Source of the DNA: Pseudomonas nitroreducens
Lineage (GTDB): Bacteria > Pseudomonadota > Gammaproteobacteria > Pseudomonadales > Pseudomonadaceae
DNA: 64,000 nt
Direction of reading: 5' to 3'
Assembly: GCF_014204515.1 (NCBI RefSeq)
Contig: NZ_JACHLI010000034.1
Span: forward strand, 15,677-79,676
Of this stretch, positions 25,585 to 34,368 are shown one piece after another (position 1 is the first letter of the stretch; the number at the start of each line of letters is the position of its first letter). The notes beneath the pieces were generated by a model. The model did not search any database and was not told where the DNA came from. It saw only the letters and a program-made list of their open reading frames with translations. The position numbers were made by a program, and so were the translations under genes.

Positions 25585-26004
25585 ATGATGCGACGAGTCA
25601 CGATGATTCTGCTCGCTGCCGCCCTGCTGCAGGGTTGTGCGCACCAGAAGACCGGCAACCAGTGCGAAGACAACTTCAACACCGAAGGGGGCTTCATTGC
25701 CGGCAAGACCTTCACCTCCAACGTCCAGCTGGACATGCCGGTCGCCAAGGTCTTCGACCGCGCGCAGAAGACGCTGGTGAAGGAAGGTTTCACCATCCAG
25801 AACGCCGACGAGAAGAGCGGCACCATCTCCGCCTACCAGGGCGTGATCCTCAGCAGCCGGAACGCACCGTTGAACGTCGTGGTGGAAAAGTCGGGCTCGG
25901 GTTCGAAGGTCAGCTACGTCTTCGTCACCCTGGGTGGCATGTACACCACCGAGGGCGCGGTGCGCGACGGCTTCTGCCGGTTCACCGACGGAATCCGGCA
26001 GTAA
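25585..26004 (+). CDS. Small lipoprotein
   Basis: 139 residues. A lipoprotein signal peptide runs MMRRVTMILLAAALLQGC, with lipobox LQGC and Cys18 as the lipidated residue; position +2 is Ala, suggesting outer-membrane sorting. The mature part has a ...SNVQLDMPVAKVFDRAQKTL segment and two further Cys residues (CEDN, GFCRF) that could form a disulfide. AAGGA precedes the tandem ATG ATG start. The family is not recognised; it resembles short lipoproteins with a BON/SRPBCC-like single domain. It is monocistronic. Confidence 0.8.
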   Translation: MMRRVTMILLAAALLQGCAHQKTGNQCEDNFNTEGGFIAGKTFTSNVQLDMPVAKVFDRAQKTLVKEGFTIQNADEKSGTISAYQGVILSSRNAPLNVVVEKSGSGSKVSYVFVTLGGMYTTEGAVRDGFCRFTDGIRQ

Positions 26005-26061
26005 GGCCCTCGCCAGCGGCTCCTCCAGGTCTCGCCGAAGCTCTGCTGCGGGCGGATGCCC

Positions 26062-26241
26062 ATCGCGGACGGAGTCCGCTCCTACGGGTTCGATAGCGTG
26101 CGTAGGAGCGGACTCTGTCCGCGATGTTCTCACGCCGCACCGGGGCAAGGGCATGGCTTTGTAGGATGGGTGGAGCGGAGCGATACCCATGCTGCGGGTG
26201 CTCCGGGGCGATGGGTATCGCTGCGCTCCACACCATCCTAC
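26062..26241. repeat. Repeat block: family C pair plus family D element
   Basis: Two inverted family C units (26062-26085 and 26102-26126, core GCGGACGGAGTCCGCTCCTA) are followed by a complete family D element (26161-26241). The D element has arms GTAGGATGGGTGGAGCG and CGCTCCACACCATCCTAC that can fold into one long hairpin. The block lies between the lipoprotein gene and the DUF2798 stop, so it may act as a transcript boundary. Confidence 0.78.
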
Positions 26242-26288
26242 GTTCGAGGTTCCCTGATGTTTCGCAGGAGCCGACGCCCGCCGCGCTC

Positions 26289-26513
26289 CTACGCGCGGAC
26301 CAGCTTCTCGACCAGGCGGCGGGTGAGTGGGGCGATGACCAGCACCAGCGGGAAAGCGATGCTCCAGCTGGTGAGCCACGCGCCCAGCCAGAGTTGGGCG
26401 AAGGCTGGCGTCGTGCCGATGGCGCGCCAGGTGGCGAGGCCGGAGATCAGCAAGGTCATCACGCCGGACAGGATCAGCGCGAACAGTAGCGGTGCGTAGC
26501 GGCGGGCGATCAT
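26289..26513 (-). CDS. DUF2798 small membrane protein
   Basis: 74 residues with two hydrophobic helices: YAPLLFALILSGVMTLLISG and SWSIAFPLVLVIAPL. The FALILSGVMT...F.PLVLVIAPL..R pattern is that of DUF2798 proteins, whose function is unknown. The ATG overlaps the flavodoxin stop by 4 bp, so it is the second gene of that operon. Co-expression under a MerR-type promoter suggests a role in the same electrophile or redox stress response (inference). Confidence 0.82.
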   Translation of the reverse strand: MIARRYAPLLFALILSGVMTLLISGLATWRAIGTTPAFAQLWLGAWLTSWSIAFPLVLVIAPLTRRLVEKLVRA

Positions 26514-27100
26514 GCGTGGGTCTCCTGTGCACTTTCGAACTGCGGCTGATGCAGGTGGCTCAGGGTTTCGGCGAAGTGCTGGCCGAACATCCGCGCGGTC
26601 TTCAGGTCGCCGGGACAGAAGTCCGCGGCGGTCTTGTCGGCTTGGGCCATCAGGCCGGACCAGGAGCCCAGGCGGTTGGCCGCGTCCTCGACGGGCACGC
26701 CCAGGTGCTGTTCGGGGAGGATCGGATTGCCGGCCCAGAGCATCCCGTGCTGCATGCAGAAGGTGAACAGCGAGATCAGCGTGGATTGCTTGTCGCCCGC
26801 CGGCAGCGCCGAGACGGTGAAGCCGGCGGCGAGGCGGCCGCGCAGCTTCTGCTGACGCCAGAGCGGCCCGGTGGCGTCCATCAGGGCCTTTAGCGGCGCC
26901 GAGACGCCGCCCAGGTAAGTGGGCGAGCCAAGGATCAGGCCGTGGTAGGCGAGCAGGGCTTGCGGGCGCTCGATCAGCTCCTGCGCCCTGAGCAGGTGGA
27001 CGTCGCAGCCCGGTACCAGGCTGGCGCCGCTGGCGATGGTCCGGGCGATGCGCTCGGTGCGGCCGCTGGCGCTGTGGTAGACGATGGCGATGCTTTTCAT
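26510..27100 (-). CDS. Flavodoxin-like NAD(P)H:quinone/FMN reductase
   Basis: 196 residues with a flavodoxin fold. The FMN phosphate loop is IVYHSASGRTERIA at residues 6-19, the second loop is LILGSPTYLGGVSAPLKALMD near 75-95, and a WrbA-like segment is LRGRLAAGFTVSA. Such enzymes give two-electron reduction of quinones or azo compounds. The ATG at 27100 is preceded by GGAGAATCCC. The gene is divergent from a MerR regulator through a 19-bp-spacer promoter, so it is probably the regulator's main target, induced by redox-active or electrophilic compounds. Confidence 0.87.
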   Translation of the reverse strand: MKSIAIVYHSASGRTERIARTIASGASLVPGCDVHLLRAQELIERPQALLAYHGLILGSPTYLGGVSAPLKALMDATGPLWRQQKLRGRLAAGFTVSALPAGDKQSTLISLFTFCMQHGMLWAGNPILPEQHLGVPVEDAANRLGSWSGLMAQADKTAADFCPGDLKTARMFGQHFAETLSHLHQPQFESAQETHA

Positions 27101-27168
27101 GGGATTCTCCAGTGGGGTCACGCAAGGTCGAAGCGCCGAGCGGATTGACCGCGAGGGGCTTTGGCGTG

Positions 27169-27199
27169 AACCTACAAGTTCAAGCGAACTTGAAGTCAA
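27169..27199 (-). promoter_or_regulatory. MerR-type promoter with operator for the flavodoxin operon
   Basis: On the minus strand, TTGACT (27199-27194) and TAGGTT (27174-27169) are separated by exactly 19 bp. The spacer contains the inverted repeat CAAGTTC-AAGC-GAACTTG (27175-27192). An over-long 19-bp spacer carrying a dyad is the hallmark of promoters activated by MerR-family proteins, which underwind the DNA. The MerR gene starts 11 bp away in the opposite direction. Confidence 0.8.
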
Positions 27200-27209
27200 G
27201 AGGTGCTCC

Positions 27210-27668
27210 ATGGATATCGCTGACGTGGCCAGACGCTCCGGCGTACCGGCATCGACCCTGCGTTTCTACGAGGAAAAGGGACTGATCGTCTCGCTGGCCA
27301 AGCCTGGTGCGCGCCGTCAGTTCGCACCGCAGATTCTCGACCAGTTGGCGCTGATCAGCCTGGGGCAGTCGGCGGGTTTCAGCCTGGAGGAAATCCGCTC
27401 GATGTTCGCCGGCGACGGCGGCACGAACATCGACCGGCAGATGCTCGCGGCCAAGGCCGACGAGCTGGACGCCACCATCCGGCGCCTGCGGGCGATGAGC
27501 CGCGGGCTGCGGCATGCGGCGGCGTGTCCGGCGCCTAGTCACGCGCAGTGTCCGACTTTCCAGCGGTTGGTGAAGGCAGCTGGGGAGAGTGCGCTGGAAG
27601 GGAAGAAGGAGCGCGGGAAGTTGAAGCAGGGAAAAGCCGGATCAGCCGGGCTTTCGTCGGGTGAATAA
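27210..27668 (+). CDS. MerR-family transcriptional regulator
   Basis: 152 residues. The N-terminal winged HTH reads MDIADVARRSGVPASTLRFY, then EEKGLI; the dimerisation helix follows, and the effector end has two Cys in AACPAPSHAQCPTF (residues about 108-121), suited to redox or metal sensing. AAGAGG lies before the ATG at 27210. The protein probably binds the dyad immediately upstream and switches on the divergent flavodoxin/DUF2798 operon. The last 30 residues are a Lys/Gly-rich tail that may be disordered. The inducer is unknown. Confidence 0.88.
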   Translation: MDIADVARRSGVPASTLRFYEEKGLIVSLAKPGARRQFAPQILDQLALISLGQSAGFSLEEIRSMFAGDGGTNIDRQMLAAKADELDATIRRLRAMSRGLRHAAACPAPSHAQCPTFQRLVKAAGESALEGKKERGKLKQGKAGSAGLSSGE

Positions 27669-28020
27669 CTCGGAGCGGGTTATCAGCCGGTTTGGCTGAT
27701 AACGCTGTTGGCGTTATGCGCCCTACGGTAGTGAAAATTCGGCGCGGGGGCGGCCCTCACCCTAACCCTCTCCCGGAGGGAGAGGGGACTGCCCGGTGTT
27801 GGGTGAAACCACGGCATCAGTTTCGTAGGGCGAATAACCCGGAACGGGTTATCCGCCGGTTTGGCGGATAACGCCGTAGGCGTTATGCGCCCTACGGTCT
27901 TGAAAGCTCGGCGAATGGGCTTTCTGTAGGAGCGAGCTTGCTCGCGAACCGCCTCCAGGTTGTGGAGTGGCCGGCTAGCCTTGTTCGCGAGCAAGAACTG
28001 GGCGTCCCCCTCGCTCCTAC
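27664..28020. repeat. Repeat block between the merR-type gene and the LysR gene
   Basis: The 348-bp gap is almost entirely repeats. Family A units lie at 27664-27727 and 27826-27897, each with two nested GGATAAC/GTTAT dyads. A family E unit is at 27754-27790 (CTCACCCTAACCCTCTCCC). A family B inverted pair is at 27926-28020 (GTAGGAGCGAGCTTGCTCGC ... GCTCCTAC), whose right end overlaps the stop of the LysR gene by a few bases. No gene was seen. Confidence 0.75.
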
Positions 28021-28880
28021 ATGTAAGGCTCCAGCGCGGTGGATAGCCACTCGCAGAACCCCACCGCCTGGGCATTGCGCTCGCTCTGCTGGTGCACCAG
28101 CAGCGACCAGTTCGGCCCGCGCACGGTCTGTTCGCTGAGTGGCGTCAGCAGGCCATTCTGCCGCGCATCCCCGGCCAGCAGCTGGCTCACCAGAGCCACG
28201 CCCAGCCCCTGGCTGGCCGCGTCCAGCAGCAGACCGGGGTCGGAGAAATTCAGCCCCTCGCTGCGCTGGCCGACGTCGGCGCCGCCTTGCACTTGCCAGT
28301 GCGCCCAGTCCATTTCCCGTTCGCCGTGCAGGGTGGTGCGCGTCGGCTCCGCCTGCTTCAGCACGGACGGATGGCAAGCCGGGTAGAGGCGATCTTCCAG
28401 CAGCACGCGGAAACGGCAGTCGGCCTGGGCGGTGAGGTCGTCACGCACGGCGATGTCGATGGTCTGGGTGGCCATGTCCGGGGTTTCGTCGGTGGTCAGC
28501 AGCCAGAGGTCGATCTGCGGGTGGCGCGCGTGGAAGTCGCCCAGGCGCGGCACCAGCCAGTGGCGGGCGAAGGCCGGGGTGGTGTTGACCACCAACTGGT
28601 TGGGCTTGCGGTACTGGTCCAGGCGGCGGATGCCGACGGCCAATTGCTGCAGCATCGATTGCGTGGTGCTGAGCAGATCGGCGCCGGCGTCGGTCAGCGC
28701 CACCTTGCGTCCGGAGCGGTAGAACAGCGGCTGCTCGATGAAGCTTTCCAGGCTGCGGATCTGCTGGCTGATGGCCGACTGGGTGAGGTGCAGCTCTTCG
28801 GCAGCCTTGTGGAAGCTGCCCAGGCGGGCGGCGGCTTCGAAGCCGCGCAGGGCATTCAGGGGTGGCCAGTGCTTGAGCAT
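28017..28880 (-). CDS. LysR-family regulator (GcvA-like), divergent from the agmatine operon
   Basis: 287 residues with a GcvA-type opening LNALRGFEAAARLGSFHKAA, HTH TQSAISQQIRSLESFIEQ and effector domain containing VNTTPAFARHWLVPRLGDF. The divergent arrangement (133-bp gap with a dyad) makes it the probable regulator of the agmatine/carbamoylputrescine genes. A regulator named agu2R accompanies the comparable P. aeruginosa PA14 operon (from memory), and this gene holds that position. The C-terminus runs into a REP element. Confidence 0.87.
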   Translation of the reverse strand: MLKHWPPLNALRGFEAAARLGSFHKAAEELHLTQSAISQQIRSLESFIEQPLFYRSGRKVALTDAGADLLSTTQSMLQQLAVGIRRLDQYRKPNQLVVNTTPAFARHWLVPRLGDFHARHPQIDLWLLTTDETPDMATQTIDIAVRDDLTAQADCRFRVLLEDRLYPACHPSVLKQAEPTRTTLHGEREMDWAHWQVQGGADVGQRSEGLNFSDPGLLLDAASQGLGVALVSQLLAGDARQNGLLTPLSEQTVRGPNWSLLVHQQSERNAQAVGFCEWLSTALEPYM

Positions 28881-28901
28881 GATCGATAAGTCTGTCTAAT
28901 C

Positions 28902-28918
28902 AGATTTACGCAAAATCT
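28902..28918. promoter_or_regulatory. Dyad in the LysR/agmatine-operon divergent promoter
   Basis: AGATTT-ACGCA-AAATCT is a perfect 6-bp inverted repeat with a 5-bp spacer, embedded in unusually AT-rich sequence 22 bp upstream of the LysR start and 96 bp upstream of the agmatine deiminase start. LTTR recognition sites are typically interrupted dyads of this size. Confidence 0.5.
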
Positions 28919-29013
28919 ATCGTTTGTTGTCGCGTTTTTACAGGCCTAGCATGGTTATCAGGCGCCGCTTAACCCTTTCCTTCCGATAAAAATTCCTTAC
29001 CAAAGGTTCGAAT

Positions 29014-30068
29014 ATGCATCGCAACGACGATAGGCAGAACGGCTGGCGCATGCCCGCCGAATGGGTCAACCACGCGGCGACCTGGATGGCCTTCCCGCAC
29101 AACCGCCCACTTTGGGAGAGTGGCTGGCGCGTAACCCTGGAGCAGGTGCAGGAGGACTTTGCCGGGGTCGCCAATGCCATTGCCCGCTTCGAGCCGGTGA
29201 AGCTGGTGGTGGACCCGTCCGCCATGGCCCGCGCCGCCGAGCTTTGCGGGCCGAACGTGGAGCTGGTGCCGCTGCCGATCGACGACAGCTGGTGCCGCGA
29301 TTCCGGCCCGACCTTCGTCTGCCATCCGCAGCACGGCGTGGCCGGCGTCAGCTGGCGCTTCAACGCCTGGGGTGGCAAGTCGGTGCATACCCTGGATGAA
29401 GGCCTGGGACGGCGCGTCCTCAACCACCTGGGCCTGGACTGCTTCGGCACGCCGCTGGCCAACGAGGGCGGGGCGATCCATGTGGACGGCGAGGGTACGC
29501 TGATCACCACTGAGTCGGTGCTGCTCAACCCCAACCGCAACCCTGGCGTCAGCAAGCGCGAGATGGAGGAAATCTTCAGCCGCCTGCTGGGCGTGACCAA
29601 GACCATCTGGCTGCCGGGCGACCCGCAGTACGTCACCGGCGACATGACCGACGGCCACGTCGACGGCGTATGCGCCTTCGCCCGTCCCGGCGTGCTATTG
29701 GTGGATGCGACCCATGACGCTTCCAGCACCTACGCCGAAGTGGCGCGGGAAAACCGCCGTGCGCTGGAGCTGGCCACCGATGCCCAGGGCCGTTCCTTCG
29801 AGCTGATCGAGCTGTTCGAAGCCAGCGCGGCGGTGGACCCGGAGGCCGAGGTGTTCTGCGCGTCCTACACCAACTTCTACCTGGCCAACGGCGCGGTGAT
29901 CATGCCGGCCTACGGCATCGCCGCCGACGACGAAGCCGCCGCGGTTCTGGCCCGCGCCTTCCCCGGCCGCGAAGTGGTGCCGGTGCGCATCAACAACCTG
30001 GCCCACGGCGGCGGCGGCGTGCACTGCATCACCCAGCAGCAGCCGGCCTGGCCGCTGGGAGGTCTGTG

Positions 30069-30069
<1 letters not shown>
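29014..30069 (+). CDS. agu2A: Agmatine deiminase (cytoplasmic)
   Basis: 351 residues of the agmatine deiminase/peptidylarginine-deiminase-like family, converting agmatine to N-carbamoylputrescine and ammonia. Visible family motifs: WMAFPHNRPLW near residue 26, the active-site DDSWCRDSGP near 90, FNAWGGK, ANEGGAIHVDGEG, GHVDG, and the catalytic Cys338 in GGGGVHCITQQ. It has no signal peptide. It is the first of four co-oriented genes whose order (deiminase, amidase, binding protein, exported deiminase) equals the agu2ABCA' operon of P. aeruginosa PA14. The stop overlaps the next start. Confidence 0.92.
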
Positions 30070-30971
<902 letters not shown>

Positions 30972-30973
30972 CC

Positions 30974-32071
30974 ATGCACAAGCACCTGCTGATCGGCGCG
31001 CTGGGGTTTTCCCTGGCGTGCGCCCTGCAACCGGCCGTGGCGGAGGAGAAGGTTCTGCGCCTGTTCAACTGGGCGGATTACTTCGCCCCCGACACCCTGG
31101 CGAATTTCACCCAGGAGACCGGCATCCGCGTCATCTACGACGTGATGGACAGCAGCGAGACGCTGGAGGCCAAGATGATGGCCGGGCACAGTGGCTACGA
31201 CCTGATCTTCCCCGGCAACACCGTCGCCGAGCGGCTGATGCGTGCCGGCGCCCTGCAGAAGCTCGACGAGAGCAAGCTGGAACACCTGGGCGAGATCGAA
31301 GAGGGCCTGCAGAACCTGCAGACCCAATACCCGTACTCGCGCCATGCCGTGGTGCCCTACACCTGGGGCAGCATCGGCCTGACCTTCAACCAGGCGAAGA
31401 TCGAGCAGCGCATGCCCGGCGCGCCGGTGAACAGCCTGGACATGCTGTTCAAGCCGGAGCTGGCCAAGCGCTTCGCCGACTGCGGCATCTCGATGATCGA
31501 CTCGCCGGACGAGGTGCTGGCCGTGGTGCTCAACTACCTGGGCCGCGACCCGCGCAGCGGCAAGCCGCAGGACCTGGCCGACGCGCTGGCGACGCTGAAC
31601 GGCATCCGCCCGTACATCCGCAAGTTCCAGTCGCAGCCGGTGACCCAGCTGGTCAACGGCGACCTGTGCCTGTCGCTGGGCTACAGCGGCGACGTGATCC
31701 AGTCCCAGCGTGCCGCCGACGAAGCGAAGAAACCCGAGCGCTTCGAATACCGCGTGCCGCGCGAAGGCACTTCGGTGTGGATGGACACCATGGCTATCCC
31801 TGCAGACGCGCCGCACCCCGAGTACGCCTACGCGCTGATCAACTACCTGATGCGCCCCGAGGTGATGGCGGCGATCAGCACCGCCACCGGCTACCCGACC
31901 TCCAACGCCAAGGCGCGGCCGATGGTCGAGGCGAGCATGCGCAACAACCCGGACATCTATCTTGATGAACAGGCCTACGCGCGACTGTTCCCCGGCAAGG
32001 ACATCCCCCAGCGCGACATGCGCGCGCGGATGCGCACCTGGACCAGCTTCAAGACCGGCACCGGCGGCTGA
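30974..32071 (+). CDS. agu2C: Periplasmic polyamine/agmatine-binding protein (PotF/SpuD-like)
   Basis: 365 residues. A Sec signal peptide of about 24 residues ends in QPAVA-EE. The PotF-family start LRLFNWADYFAPDTLANF follows, with GYDLIFPGN, the hinge segment VPYTWGSIGLTF and the late YINYLMRPEV-like ALINYLMRPEV. It binds a polyamine or agmatine in the periplasm. No permease or ATPase genes are adjacent, so it must use another transporter or serve as a sensor or scavenger. It follows the amidase by 2 bp. Confidence 0.9.
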   Translation: MHKHLLIGALGFSLACALQPAVAEEKVLRLFNWADYFAPDTLANFTQETGIRVIYDVMDSSETLEAKMMAGHSGYDLIFPGNTVAERLMRAGALQKLDESKLEHLGEIEEGLQNLQTQYPYSRHAVVPYTWGSIGLTFNQAKIEQRMPGAPVNSLDMLFKPELAKRFADCGISMIDSPDEVLAVVLNYLGRDPRSGKPQDLADALATLNGIRPYIRKFQSQPVTQLVNGDLCLSLGYSGDVIQSQRAADEAKKPERFEYRVPREGTSVWMDTMAIPADAPHPEYAYALINYLMRPEVMAAISTATGYPTSNAKARPMVEASMRNNPDIYLDEQAYARLFPGKDIPQRDMRARMRTWTSFKTGTGG

Positions 32072-32081
32072 GGAGGCGAGG

Positions 32082-33185
32082 ATGATGACACGCAGGAACC
32101 TGCTCGGCGCCGGCATGACGCTGGCGACGGGCCTCGGGCTCGGCCTGGGCCGCGTGGCCCTGGCGGCCGAACGCTGGTACATGCCCGACGAGCACCGCAA
32201 GCAGGAGCGGGTGTTCGTCGCCTATGCGGCGAGCGCCGACATCTGGGAAGACATCGCGCCCGACGTGAACGCCACGGTGGCGCGGCTGGCCCGCGCCATC
32301 GCCGAGTTCCAGCCGGTGACGGTGCTCTGCCGGCCGGAGCAGCAGGCCGAGGCCAAGCGCGCTTGCGGAGGGCAGAGCATCGACTTCCTGCCGCTGCCGG
32401 TGGATGACATCTGGGTGCGCGACTACGGCGGCTGCTTCCTGGTCAACGATTCGCCGGGCGGCCTGGCGCTGGCCGACTTCAACTTCAACGGCTGGGGCGG
32501 CAAGCAGACTGCCAAGCGCGATGGCCAGGTGGCCGCCGCGCTGGCGGAGGAGCTGGAGGCGAAGGCCATCGTCAGCGAGCTGTGCGGCGAGGGCGGTGGC
32601 ATCGAGGTGGATGGCCACGGCACGGCGATCTTCACCGAAAGCTGCTGGGTCAACGGCAACCGCAATCCGGGTTGGGACCGCTCGCGTATCGAGGCCGAAC
32701 TCAAGCGCGTGCTGGGGCTGCGCAAGGTCATCTGGCTGCCGGGCATCCGTGGCAAGGACATCACCGACGCCCACGTCGACTTCTATGCGCGCTTCGTCGA
32801 ACCGGGCGTGGTGCTGGTCAACCTGGACAACGACCCGCAGTCCTACGACCACGCGGTGACCCGGCGGCACCTGGAGATCCTCAAGACCGCCACCGACGCC
32901 GACGGACGCCGGCTGAAGCTGCACACGCTGCCACCGCCGCTGAAGCCCAAGCCCAGCGCCTACAACCGCGACAATCCCGACTTCGCCGCCGGATACATCA
33001 ATTACCTGCCGGTGAACGGCGCGGTAATCGCGCCGAAGTTCGGCGATGCGGCGGCGGACGAGCATTGCCATGCGTTGCTCGGCGAGCTGTATCCGGACCG
33101 CGAGATCGTCCAGCTGAACATCGACCCGATTGCCGCCGGGGGCGGGGGTATTCATTGCGTGACCTTGCAGATGCCGGCGGTGTAG
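32082..33185 (+). CDS. agu2A': Second agmatine deiminase, Tat-exported
   Basis: 367 residues. The leader MMTRRNLLGAGMTLATGLGL carries a twin-arginine motif (RRNLLG) and ends near AALA-AE, so the enzyme is probably folded in the cytoplasm and exported. The catalytic pattern repeats that of the first deiminase: DDIWVRDYGG, FNGWGGK, CGEGGGIEVDGHG, AHVDFYARF and Cys359 in GGGGGIHCVTLQ. It should turn periplasmic agmatine into carbamoylputrescine. AGGAGGCGAGG lies before the ATG. It is the last gene of the operon; a repeat block follows. Confidence 0.9.
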   Translation: MMTRRNLLGAGMTLATGLGLGLGRVALAAERWYMPDEHRKQERVFVAYAASADIWEDIAPDVNATVARLARAIAEFQPVTVLCRPEQQAEAKRACGGQSIDFLPLPVDDIWVRDYGGCFLVNDSPGGLALADFNFNGWGGKQTAKRDGQVAAALAEELEAKAIVSELCGEGGGIEVDGHGTAIFTESCWVNGNRNPGWDRSRIEAELKRVLGLRKVIWLPGIRGKDITDAHVDFYARFVEPGVVLVNLDNDPQSYDHAVTRRHLEILKTATDADGRRLKLHTLPPPLKPKPSAYNRDNPDFAAGYINYLPVNGAVIAPKFGDAAADEHCHALLGELYPDREIVQLNIDPIAAGGGGIHCVTLQMPAV

Positions 33186-33235
33186 CGGTTCGTGGGCAAG
33201 CTCGCTTCCATGTGATGTTTCTGCGTGTGGGGCGG

Positions 33236-33600
33236 CCCTCACCCTAACCCTCTCCCAGAGGGAGAGGGGACTATTCGGTGCAGGACGAAACCATGGTGTC
33301 AGTCGGCACGGACGGCTCCCTCTCCCCCAGGGAGAGGGTTGGGGTGAGGGGAGTCCCTGGCACAAACCAGCCGGAAAGGCAGTTGCGCCGCACGCTCGGT
33401 CTGTAGGAGCGGACCTTGTCCGCGAATCCTTCACAGCGCTGCGTGATAAGTGGAGAACCTCGACCCTAGGATGGTGCGGAGCGAAGCGCTAGCCAGGCTG
33501 TCGGCGTGGCGGGAGATGGGCATCGCTGCGCTCCACGCCACCCTGCGTTGAGCAGTCCAGCCTGGCCGTAGGGCGGATAACGCCCAAAGCGTTATCCGCC
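33236..33600. repeat. Repeat block between the agmatine operon and the sirtuin gene
   Basis: The 418-bp gap between two convergent operons carries four repeat families. A family E inverted pair is at 33236-33351 (CTCACCCTAACCCTCTCCC ... GGGTTGGGGTGAGGG), family C at 33403-33426, a worn family D element at 33468-33546, and family A at 33567-33600, three bases from the sirtuin stop. No gene or classical terminator was seen. Confidence 0.75.
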
Positions 33601-33603
33601 GTT

Positions 33604-34368
33604 CTACGCTGCCGGAAACGCCGCTTCGATCAGCGCTGGCAGGGCCACGCCAGCGGCGCTGGCGATGGCGAAGTCGCGTTCGCCGTGCAACGGAGCGGGA
33701 GCGGGGTTGATGTGCAGGACGGTGGCGCGCCGGCGCCAGGCGATCTCGGGGATTTCCGCGGCTGGGTAGACCACGCCGGAGGTGCCGATGGAGATCAGCA
33801 GGTCGCACTGTTCGGCGGCCTGGAAGGCGTAGGTGAGGGCTTCCATCGGCAGGCTCTCGCCGAACCACACCACGCCGGGGCGCAGCGGGCCGCCGCAATG
33901 GGCGCAGGCCGGCGGCGGGACGCGGCGGCCGGCTTCGGGTTCGTCCGGTATCGGCAGCGGCGTCTCCGGCTCGCGCTGGCAGGTGAAGCAGCGCGGGCGC
34001 TCCAGCTGGCCATGCAGGTGGGTGACGTTCTGGCTGCCGGCACGCTCGTGCAGATCGTCGACGTTCTGCGTGATCAGGCTGAGTTTCGGCACCTTGCCCG
34101 CCAGCTCGGCGATGGCCAGGTGCGCGGGATTGGGCTGGGCGCGGTGGACCACGCTGCGCCGCCATTCGTACCAGCCCCAGACCAGCGCCGGGTCGGCGCG
34201 AAAGGCCTGGGCGGTGGCCAGGGAGGCGGCATCGAAGCGTTCCCAGAGTCCGGTCAGAGCGTCGCGGAAGGTCGGGATGCCGCTCTCGGCGGAAACTCCG
34301 GCGCCGGTGAATACCACGATGTGGCGAGCACTGCGCAGGGCTTCGAGCAGGTCTGAAGCGAAGGTCAC
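33604..34368 (-). CDS. Sir2-family NAD+-dependent protein deacylase (CobB-like)
   Basis: 254 residues with the full sirtuin pattern: VFTGAGVSAESGIPTFRD near residue 20, TQNVDDLHERAGS, catalytic His in LHGQLE, two Cys pairs for zinc (CFTC and CAHC), and VVWFGESLP. WYEWRR supplies the Tyr-x-x-Arg pair that in CobB/SIRT5 selects succinyl or malonyl lysine. The GTG at 34368 overlaps the upstream cyclase stop (GTGA), the only well-placed start. Removal of acyl groups from proteins under the same mRNA as a diguanylate cyclase is unusual. Confidence 0.9.
   Translation of the reverse strand: MTFASDLLEALRSARHIVVFTGAGVSAESGIPTFRDALTGLWERFDAASLATAQAFRADPALVWGWYEWRRSVVHRAQPNPAHLAIAELAGKVPKLSLITQNVDDLHERAGSQNVTHLHGQLERPRCFTCQREPETPLPIPDEPEAGRRVPPPACAHCGGPLRPGVVWFGESLPMEALTYAFQAAEQCDLLISIGTSGVVYPAAEIPEIAWRRRATVLHINPAPAPLHGERDFAIASAAGVALPALIEAAFPAA

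Noticed and set aside
26005..26288. Short frames in the repeat block after the lipoprotein gene
   Set aside because: They consist of REP-type repeats translated by chance, with no ribosome site.
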